From assembly GCF_900637865.1 (NCBI RefSeq), contig NZ_LR134422.1, forward strand, positions 1 through 64,000: 64,000 nucleotides of DNA, read 5' to 3'. The translations under genes were made by a program, and so were the position numbers. Under the pieces are notes generated by a model. It ran no database searches. It saw only the letters and a program-made list of their open reading frames with translations, and was not told where the DNA came from. Below are positions 9,064 to 15,358 of this stretch, in pieces. This stretch comes from Legionella adelaidensis (GTDB lineage Bacteria > Pseudomonadota > Gammaproteobacteria > Legionellales > Legionellaceae). The number at the start of each line of letters is the position of its first letter. Position 1 is the stretch's first letter.

Positions 9064-9407
9064 ATCTCACCTCTTTGTAAGGCCATCTTTAGTTGCTTCA
9101 ACCTGGTTTCAATGATATTTAAATCAGGCTTAGGTGTTTTAATACCAGATTTTGATTTTTTCTGGAATGCGTGTAAGACGTATAAACAATCATCAAGATT
9201 TACTACATAAACAGCCCTATAAGCATCTGTATTAAAATCGCTCAAAATTTCATAAACACCAGAACCATGCCCTTTAAACATTTTTGTTGATGAATAAGTG
9301 TTTCCCATTTGAGCACAATGTAATGCATAACCTATTTCATCTTGTACCTCATCAGGAAATGATTTTAAATCATCCAGGCTTCGACCAAGCCACACTAATT
9401 CTTTCAC
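9060..9407 (-). CDS. RelE/HigB-type toxin (phage Gp49-like)
   Basis: 115 aa, starting at a GTG preceded by AGGATTAGTT. Motifs of the Gp49/HigB2 group are visible: an N-terminal strand-helix, AYRAVYVVNLDDCLYVLHAF near the middle, and KKSKSGIKTPKPD after it. These proteins are ribosome-dependent mRNA interferases. It is first in an operon with its antitoxin and a DNA methyltransferase. The toxin-first order matches this family. Confidence 0.85.
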   Translation of the reverse strand: MKELVWLGRSLDDLKSFPDEVQDEIGYALHCAQMGNTYSSTKMFKGHGSGVYEILSDFNTDAYRAVYVVNLDDCLYVLHAFQKKSKSGIKTPKPDLNIIETRLKQLKMALQRGEI

Positions 9408-9573
9408 AACTAATCCTGTCTATTGATATAATATGCCAAAAATAGCATAATTTCAAGATTGAAGCAATATAGGTAATTAATTATCAATTAACTTATTGAT
9501 CAATAGAAATAAAATGAATAGAATATGCGCTGTGCACGTTCTATACGGTATAAACCAAGTTCTTTTAATCTAT

Positions 9574-9592
9574 ATAATCAGACTTAGTGGTT
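9574..9592 (-). repeat. 19-nt inverted repeat partner of 7464-7482
   Basis: This is the exact reverse complement of 7464-7482, and its first 13 bases also match the right arm of the 7487-7499 palindrome directly. It lies upstream of the toxin-antitoxin promoter region and immediately before an IS3 transposase relic. Confidence 0.8.
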
Positions 9593-9604
9593 AGAGAGCT
9601 GAAG

Positions 9605-9662
9605 CGTAGTTTTAACTATAGTTATCAAATCAGGGAACCAAATTCAGTTTATTATATTCAAT
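9605..9662 (+). pseudogene. Relic of an IS3-family transposase C-terminus
   Basis: Positions 9614-9638 match 58136-58160, inside the intact IS3 orfB gene, at 24 of 25 bases, and weaker similarity continues for about 25 more bases. The frame reads NYSYQIREP compared with NYSYQTREQ in the intact transposase. The rest of the element is gone. It marks a past insertion at the edge of the toxin-antitoxin-methyltransferase cassette. Confidence 0.65.
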
Positions 9663-9691
9663 TTGGTGCCCTAATTCGCATGAACTAAATT

Positions 9692-11983
9692 TTATGGGGA
9701 TGGTTGGGAACTCTCATCTTTTGGTAATTCTGCTCTCTTCGGAACATCCGCTTTTGGCTGAGAGAAAAACCGATATCTTGCTTCTTGGATTTCTTCCAGA
9801 CTTTTGTATTTTTTCCCGACTTCTTCTAGAGTTAAGAACGTTCCATCTAAATCCTCTATTAAAACTTTGGAGAACAATCCTGAAAACTGGGTTTGAATTT
9901 GTTGTACCTGAGCCCCCATCTTCTCTATCTCGTCTATCGCATCTGTGAGTTCTGCATCGTCCAAAATCTCGGTTGTCAGACTCAGTCGCTTTATTTCAGC
10001 TAACAGTGAATTATTTTCAGCTGTCAAAGCTTTGTATTCTCTTGGAGCTTTCCTGTATTGCCTTCCCGCGTAACGATTTAGTTCTTTAACTACATCACGT
10101 TGCCTCAACATAAGCTGGTATTGCTTGATTAAATTATCCAAACCTTCAACAACTTGTTGAGTGGTAATTTCATAATGATGTTTTTTTTGAAATTCAATGA
10201 TTTTTCTTATCCAATCTTGGCCTATTTTATTTACTTTGCGAAATTCGCCAGGTGATAATTTTTTCAAATATTCTGCTTGCAATGCAAGCAGTTCATCCCT
10301 TTTTGCTCTTACTTCCGGGGATGTTTCAATTGAGTGAATAAAATCTTCGCCAAAAGTGTCATGTACTCCTTCAATTAAGCTAGTATTAGAACGGGCTATG
10401 TGAGTTAGTCCTGCAGAACTAACTGGAAGTTTAAGGTTTTTAGCTAGCCGATAGTCAGTAATGCATCGTTGTAATTCATCTCTTCGTACAGGGGATAAAT
10501 CAGATCTCATAACATAGGATTCTAAAATAGTAGCAAGATGTTTGTAGAATGATTGATAATTTAATGAAACAACGTGCTCAATTAAAGCACCATGCATAGG
10601 GCCATGACGTTGTAAGGATACATGGTGTGCTATAGGAAGGCCATCTTCTGCCAGGATGAATGGTGAAGCTCCATGCGCTAACAGTACTTTAAAACAATCC
10701 ACACTATTTTTTAAATAGGCGATTTCCAAAAGGGTTCTTGGTTTCCCTTGATAAGAGAGTTGAAGCTGGTTAACTAATACATTCCCTTTTGTTAACAACC
10801 ATTCCAAGACCTTGGAATTATTCGAATGAATAGCAAATAAGAGATGATTCTCAGGAAGGTATGGAACAAAGTTAGCTAGTTCTTCCATTGTAGGCAGATC
10901 ACCAGCAACGAGGGCTCGAGATAACATTTGGACACAGCTTACCCGAGTAATGGATAAACACTCATTAATTAATCCTAAATGTTGATTAGAATAAGCATTT
11001 AATGGGCAAGACAACCATTGTACGAGTGCATTTTCTGCAGCAGTTTTAAAAGCCAATAGATCACCAAGAGACATGTCTGAGGGCTCGCTACGTGCTTTGT
11101 ATTGGGATAGTAAAACTATTTGCCGTTTTAGCTCGCTTAATTGCTCCTCAAGTTCTAGCTGACGTTTTGCTTTTGTTGGGCTAACTTTGATTGGTGCAGG
11201 TGTATCCGTGACCGGCAAGGCTAATGGTTCAAGTGCTTCTGCATCTGACACAGCGGTTTCGTTAGTTTGCACTTGCGTTAGTTCTTTTTCTAACGCTTCT
11301 TCCTGCAACTTTTCAGCTAATGCCCACTCAATATTGTTACTGTATTGCAATAGCATTGAGTGAAAATGGTCAGATCCTCCAAGATTTTGCAGGTTTTCAG
11401 TCGCTTGTGTTAATTGTTTGGTAATGGATAAAGCCTGACTAAGTTCTGGAATAGTTTCTTGTGATAAAGAGAATACAGCTTGCAGTTCAGCTTCTACCCG
11501 CGATGAAAGTGCATCAATACATTTTTTTTGTGCTAAGCGCAGCTGTCTCATCACCGGCGCACAATGTATTCTTGCTAAATCAATAAGCATCGAATCTTCT
11601 ACTTCAATTTCCCTATCTTCTGAGCCAGCGGCTCCGACTTCTGCTTTTAAGACAGGCCTTTGGATCACTTGGTCGTGTTCATCAAAATAAACATGAAGCG
11701 TATAGGAGGTTTCCTCAGCACTAAATAAATCTGCTGTCATATGATAGGTGCTAGAGCGAGAGAATGAGCGATAATCTTTAAAAATACTAATGTGAGGTTT
11801 TCTAATCTCATATATTTTTCCGGCTAACTCAATCCTGAATTGAAAGGATGGCAGGAATATCATTCCATACTCACCTCCCTCACGACTGGTTTTGAGTTCT
11901 ATTTTGTTAGGCAATACGGCGCTAACAGCACTTTCTTTTTCCGTTTTTAATAGATGATAATAAGGATTGATACGTTTTGTCAT
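9692..11983 (-). CDS. Large ankyrin-repeat/coiled-coil protein (effector candidate)
   Basis: 763 aa from the ATG at 11983, which has a GGAC site eight bases upstream; the frame is open to a TTG at 12043 without a clear site. The N-terminal ~180 residues are unique and globular. A coiled coil rich in Glu and Gln follows, then at about residues 380-450 two degenerate ankyrin units (VLEWLLTKGN, CFKVLLAHGASPF). A second long coiled coil occupies about 540-720. The tail ends in a Pro/Glu/Ser segment, PKDESSQPSP. Ankyrin plus coiled-coil architecture and an acidic, polar C-terminus are typical of Legionella type IV effectors. Confidence 0.7.
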   Translation of the reverse strand: MTKRINPYYHLLKTEKESAVSAVLPNKIELKTSREGGEYGMIFLPSFQFRIELAGKIYEIRKPHISIFKDYRSFSRSSTYHMTADLFSAEETSYTLHVYFDEHDQVIQRPVLKAEVGAAGSEDREIEVEDSMLIDLARIHCAPVMRQLRLAQKKCIDALSSRVEAELQAVFSLSQETIPELSQALSITKQLTQATENLQNLGGSDHFHSMLLQYSNNIEWALAEKLQEEALEKELTQVQTNETAVSDAEALEPLALPVTDTPAPIKVSPTKAKRQLELEEQLSELKRQIVLLSQYKARSEPSDMSLGDLLAFKTAAENALVQWLSCPLNAYSNQHLGLINECLSITRVSCVQMLSRALVAGDLPTMEELANFVPYLPENHLLFAIHSNNSKVLEWLLTKGNVLVNQLQLSYQGKPRTLLEIAYLKNSVDCFKVLLAHGASPFILAEDGLPIAHHVSLQRHGPMHGALIEHVVSLNYQSFYKHLATILESYVMRSDLSPVRRDELQRCITDYRLAKNLKLPVSSAGLTHIARSNTSLIEGVHDTFGEDFIHSIETSPEVRAKRDELLALQAEYLKKLSPGEFRKVNKIGQDWIRKIIEFQKKHHYEITTQQVVEGLDNLIKQYQLMLRQRDVVKELNRYAGRQYRKAPREYKALTAENNSLLAEIKRLSLTTEILDDAELTDAIDEIEKMGAQVQQIQTQFSGLFSKVLIEDLDGTFLTLEEVGKKYKSLEEIQEARYRFFSQPKADVPKRAELPKDESSQPSP

Positions 11984-12205
11984 ATTTATGTCCAGAAAAG
12001 CCAATATTTTGGCAATTGTATTTTGTGAAAGCATATAAGTCAATATTTGAATCTTGATACCTTATCGTAATCGTATAAATACAGGCATAAGTCTTGGGCA
12101 TGAATTATCAAAAGAGTATTGCTAAGCTAAAAATCTTATGTGTTTACAACGCAGGCTTTTTTGGTGGGCGAATAAGCAACGATGCGACCGATGGTGTGGA
12201 GGACC

Positions 12206-12637
12206 TTAAGGCGGCGCATTATTTTTATTTTTTAAACGAATTAAATAATCTAGCGCATTAATTGCTTCTTGGGTTCTTTCGCCATTCTCCACCCTTTCGT
12301 GCAAAATTTCCATACTTGGAGCTGAGATAATCCCATTTCCTATATTTAACCCCTCTAAAGCAAATTGGATAAAACATTCCTTGACATGTTGCCAAATAAA
12401 CTCATAGTGGTCTGTTTTTCCTTTCAGTAATAAGCTTAAGGGTAAATAACCATCAAACCGATGCACACGATGGAAGTGTTGAATTACGGCAGGAATTTCA
12501 TAAGTCCCTGCTTCCACTACTTCTACTTGATAGTTATAATGATAGGGTTTTATCTTTTCCAAACAAATCTCAAGCTGTCTTTCTGACAAACTTTTATAGT
12601 AGTTAGATAATACAATAAGGATATTTGGTTTTGACAT
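12206..12637 (-). CDS. Orphan 6,7-dimethyl-8-ribityllumazine synthase paralogue
   Basis: 143 aa from the ATG at 12637; a GTG four codons earlier has no spaced RBS. Lumazine synthase landmarks are present: SNYYKSL near the start, AGTYEIP, the KGKTDHYEF loop with the catalytic His, and GLNIGNGIIS. It should condense the ribityl-uracil and butanone phosphate precursors to lumazine, the penultimate step of riboflavin synthesis. It is not in a rib operon, and its GNGI segment resembles alphaproteobacterial RibH. It is probably a second copy; function in bulk riboflavin synthesis is unproven. Confidence 0.8.
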   Translation of the reverse strand: MSKPNILIVLSNYYKSLSERQLEICLEKIKPYHYNYQVEVVEAGTYEIPAVIQHFHRVHRFDGYLPLSLLLKGKTDHYEFIWQHVKECFIQFALEGLNIGNGIISAPSMEILHERVENGERTQEAINALDYLIRLKNKNNAPP

Positions 12638-12798
12638 AGTTAGTGGCACTCTGAAAGTAGACGGTTATTTTATATTTATCTAATTTTTATACAAGTGTTT
12701 CAGCATCAAGCTTATTATTACCACCTTTTCATAGCTAAGATAAAATTTTATATTCCAATGCACTTACAGCAGCTATCCAGTAAAATAAGGAAATCATT

Positions 12799-13386
12799 AT
12801 GCAAGAAGCAATAGAATTGCCTCATCTAAATAATAAATCGTTGGAAACTTTAACCGTTCTTGTTGTTGAAGATAATAGAGTTATTCAGCAGGTTGTTAAA
12901 AAGCTCTTTATAAGAGCCGGCGTGCGTGAAGAAAATATTACTATTGCAGATAATGGAAAAATTGCAGTTGAGCTGGTAGAAAAATCCTCAGATTCCTATG
13001 ATGTCATTTATATGGATGAACTCATGCCAGAAATGCAAGGGCCCGAAGCTACGCTTAAAATCCGAGAGAAAGAGAAAACAAAAAGTACTAACAGTATTAT
13101 TTTTGCCTGCTCCAGTTCTTATGATGGAGTATTTCCTGGGTCAAATACCCGTCTCAATAAACCGCTCAAATTTGAAGAATTGCAAGAGTTTTTGGCTAAA
13201 GTAATCCACGCTCCTGAAGCTTTTTGGTTCAATGCCGAGCAAACCGCTTGTTCCTATGCTGACGCTGGCAGCTCTTCTCTTGGCTCCTCAAGAAATTTTG
13301 ATGCCAACACTCTTTTTCCCAGGAGGAACAGAGAAAAAACATCTGAAGACTTCATACAGAGTTGGGAGGATCGTTTAAAGTTTTAG
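12799..13386 (+). CDS. Stand-alone response-regulator receiver protein with disordered tail
   Basis: 195 aa. A REC domain spans about residues 15-135: acidic pair in VLVVEDN, phospho-acceptor Asp in YMDELMPEM, and the conserved Lys in NKPLK. The Thr/Ser position reads ACSSSYD. No output domain follows; residues 140-195 are Ser/Asn/Glu-rich and probably disordered. No histidine kinase is adjacent. It may relay phosphate or bind a partner, as CheY- or Spo0F-like proteins do. Confidence 0.8.
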   Translation: MQEAIELPHLNNKSLETLTVLVVEDNRVIQQVVKKLFIRAGVREENITIADNGKIAVELVEKSSDSYDVIYMDELMPEMQGPEATLKIREKEKTKSTNSIIFACSSSYDGVFPGSNTRLNKPLKFEELQEFLAKVIHAPEAFWFNAEQTACSYADAGSSSLGSSRNFDANTLFPRRNREKTSEDFIQSWEDRLKF

Positions 13387-13400
13387 AGTCCCTCTAAACA

Positions 13401-13428
13401 TTGTGAATTCGCTAAAGAATAGTATACT
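13401..13428 (+). promoter_or_regulatory. Sigma-70 promoter of the 6S-like RNA
   Basis: A -35 box TTGTGA (13401-13406) and a -10 box TATACT (13423-13428) are separated by 16 bases. Transcription is predicted to start near 13435-13438, exactly at the base of the long stem that follows. It lies 14 bases after the receiver-protein stop. Confidence 0.7.
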
Positions 13429-13436
13429 TATAGGTA

Positions 13437-13575
13437 GGCAGGTTGTGATCGAAACCCTACAAGTAAACCTGAGGAAGTCAGAGAGATAATTGTGGTGTGC
13501 ATGCCTTATAGGAAGCCTAAAACATTACTGAGACCTCCACCTAACATTTTCGGGTTTTCGATCACGCCTGCTTTC
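13437..13575 (+). ncRNA. Structured small RNA, 6S-like (possible second 6S RNA)
   Basis: A closing stem of about 18 pairs joins 13438-13457 with 13552-13571 (GTGATCGAAA pairs with TTTCGATCAC). It encloses two single-stranded arms and a short apical hairpin (CCT-TAT-AGG), the long-hairpin-with-bubble shape of 6S RNA. The segment GGAAGCCTAAAAC at 13511-13523 resembles the E. coli 6S segment GAGAAGCCUUAAAAC, and GTGCATGCC before it resembles GAGCAUGCU. The stem is followed by a U-rich stretch. A good promoter ends at 13428. 6S RNA sequesters sigma-70 RNA polymerase. At about 135 nt it is shorter than typical 6S RNA, and the usual neighbours zapA/fau are absent. Confidence 0.55.
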
Positions 13576-13634
13576 TTATTTTCTCTAATTAGTTTAATAC
13601 CTAGAACGTTCTCAAATGAGGCAACTTCATTGCT

Positions 13635-13709
13635 TTAATTGAAAATAAAAAGAGATACACTGACCAGTACAATTACTAGGATAATTAAATATTTATGTTT
13701 ATTTTTCAT
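13635..13709 (-). CDS. Possible 24-residue small membrane peptide
   Basis: An ATG at 13709 with an AGGA site seven bases upstream opens a 24-codon frame: a basic start (MKNKHK) followed by an uninterrupted hydrophobic stretch of about 17 residues (YLIILVIVLVSVSLFIF) and a stop. This is the pattern of small single-pass membrane proteins. There is no homology support, and the AT-rich context could produce it by chance. Confidence 0.35.
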   Translation of the reverse strand: MKNKHKYLIILVIVLVSVSLFIFN

Positions 13710-13799
13710 TTTTTTCCTATGCCATTCTAATTATTTGAACAAAAAAGTAATTATGTTACTTCATTAAGATTAAGGCTCGCGCGGGGTAGATGCAAACTC

Positions 13800-14183
13800 C
13801 TACCGCAAGTATACGTTATAGAGTAAGAAAACCCCTATTAACAATAGTACGATGCTAAAAGTGGTAACTGCCGCTTTATTGCGTATAAAACGTTGGGCCC
13901 CTGTCATGGCAACTTCTAGAAAAAATAGGCGAAAAAGAGCACTTAATAAAACGAACCAAGAAACGAAAGTAACAGCTAAAGGCCATCCCATCACCCATAA
14001 ATTATGACTCACCACCATCAATATACCTAAAATTAAGGTAATAATGGCTATGATAAAAAATAAACTGCGTTGTCCTAAAATATCACGCATTATGGCCCTT
14101 GTTTCTTCTCCTCTAAATAGTAAAAGCACACTAAAAAACACAAAATACCAACCTATAACGGTGGCTAAAAATATAGTATTCAT
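13800..14183 (-). CDS. Small integral membrane protein, four predicted TM helices
   Basis: 127 aa with four hydrophobic segments at about residues 4-24, 41-61, 66-88 and 104-124, and a basic loop (QRFIRNKAA) before the last. The start has a GAGAGGGG ribosome-binding site. I recognise no family; it resembles uncharacterised four-helix inner-membrane proteins. It is convergent with the receiver gene and the RNA gene. Confidence 0.65.
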   Translation of the reverse strand: MNTIFLATVIGWYFVFFSVLLLFRGEETRAIMRDILGQRSLFFIIAIITLILGILMVVSHNLWVMGWPLAVTFVSWFVLLSALFRLFFLEVAMTGAQRFIRNKAAVTTFSIVLLLIGVFLLYNVYLR

Positions 14184-14375
14184 AGTAGTCCCCTCTCCTG
14201 CATATTCGCTCCTACAGTTTAATACGCTGTTTACAATCTACTTATATTAAGTATGTATTATTTTTAAGCAAATAGTAAGCTTGACATATTAAACACGGCG
14301 TAATCAGATAGTTAATGACCGCTTAAGGTTTGTCATTTAATATACCCCTGCCCTAAAACACAGGAAGGATTTAAA

Positions 14376-14993
14376 ATGAGAAAAATAATTTTTAGTATGT
14401 TGTTGTTAATATCAGGATTGTCATTCGCAAGTGTGCACGAGGATCATCCTTATGAAATGATAATGAGTAAGCATATTTATAAATTTTCAGAGGTTTATCA
14501 AATTAAATCGCCACTTAAAGATACTTATCCTGGGTCTGTTAAAAAAAGTTCTTTTCGTGTGCGCACTAATTATGATCTTTCTAACAAAAATGGCTGGCAA
14601 GCAACCGGAATTACGCGAATCCTTTCTTTAGGCACTCTTTTTCCCTGGGCTACCGATATTGATATATATGACACACGTAATGTCCAAATTGGTATGATTG
14701 ACGGTAGTTTAGCTACATTAGAAGCGGCAAAATTTGATTTGTACGAATATGACGATGCGGGGAATGCGACAATGATTGGAGTTGCTTATGCCGATCCGGA
14801 TTTCAATCGATTTGTAATATTGTCTTCAAGTGATAACCCCCACCCTATTGCTGAACTAAGTCGCAATTATAGTGAAAACAATTGGAATATTTCAGTTCAT
14901 TATCCTGAAAAAATTGATGACCGCATTATCCGAATTTTTGCAGGTTTTGTTGTTGATTATCAGGATAAATTTCTCTCCAAGGAAAATAATTAA
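14376..14993 (+). CDS. Secreted protein with possible LURP-one/Tubby-like fold
   Basis: 205 aa. Residues 1-19 form a signal peptide (basic MRKK-like start, hydrophobic core, SFAS-V cleavage site). The remainder is strand-rich, with repeated short motifs such as DIDIYD, VQIGMIDG and KFDLYEYDDAGN. These resemble the beta-strand pattern of LURP-one-related/Tubby-like proteins, but this is a visual impression only. It is likely periplasmic or exported. RBS: AGGAAGG. Confidence 0.6.
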   Translation: MRKIIFSMLLLISGLSFASVHEDHPYEMIMSKHIYKFSEVYQIKSPLKDTYPGSVKKSSFRVRTNYDLSNKNGWQATGITRILSLGTLFPWATDIDIYDTRNVQIGMIDGSLATLEAAKFDLYEYDDAGNATMIGVAYADPDFNRFVILSSSDNPHPIAELSRNYSENNWNISVHYPEKIDDRIIRIFAGFVVDYQDKFLSKENN

Positions 14994-15358
14994 TTAACCA
15001 CTATTTAGATTTTTCTGAGAAGCAATAATACTTTTGACGAGTATTATTGCTGCAAAGTTCTGCTAAATTTCTTCCTAGATTTGGGAAATTAACAAGGAGC
15101 ACTTTTCAAATGGTTTTACTTAGATAAGTTTTACCTTAACTTTTTAAGAGAATGGAATTGAATCTGAGACAAAATTTGAAAATAAAAACTCTTTTAAACT
15201 ATCTTATCCCTTATTTTTAGCCTCTCTATATACACTTTTTCCAAATAAAAATCAATTAGGATTAACCCTTAAACACACCTGAATTTTTTCGATTTGACTA
15301 TAGCTAGGTTTTTTCTTCACACTGTTTTGGTAATGGAATAATAAAAGTGAGGTGTGAG
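14994..15358. other. Non-coding interval with one 11-bp hairpin
   Basis: A perfect 11-bp stem (15022-15032 with 15040-15050, arm GCAATAATACT) lies 29 bases after the preceding stop. It has no T-tract, so termination is uncertain. At 15231-15265 a TACACTTTT...TAGGATTAA motif is shared in gapped form with 6197-6223, upstream of another orphan gene. The rest is AT-rich without recognisable genes. Confidence 0.5.

Larger units (their letters stand above)
7464..9592. mobile_element. Toxin-antitoxin-methyltransferase cassette bounded by 19-nt inverted repeats
   Basis: Positions 7464-7482 are the exact reverse complement of 9574-9592 (core AATCAGACTTAGTGGTT). Between them lie only a RelE/HigB-like toxin, its antitoxin and a D12-type methyltransferase, all on the minus strand and translationally coupled or closely spaced. 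This suggests a unit that moved or was duplicated as a block. No transposase is encoded inside, so mobilisation would have to be in trans. Confidence 0.5.

Noticed and set aside
13437..13571. Signal recognition particle 4.5S RNA or an RNase P RNA fragment, because of GAGGAAGTC
   Set aside because: The SRP core GGUCAGG...GGAAGG-AGCAGCC arrangement is absent, and RNase P RNA is much longer with a different stem layout. The 6S-like reading fits the stem and promoter better.
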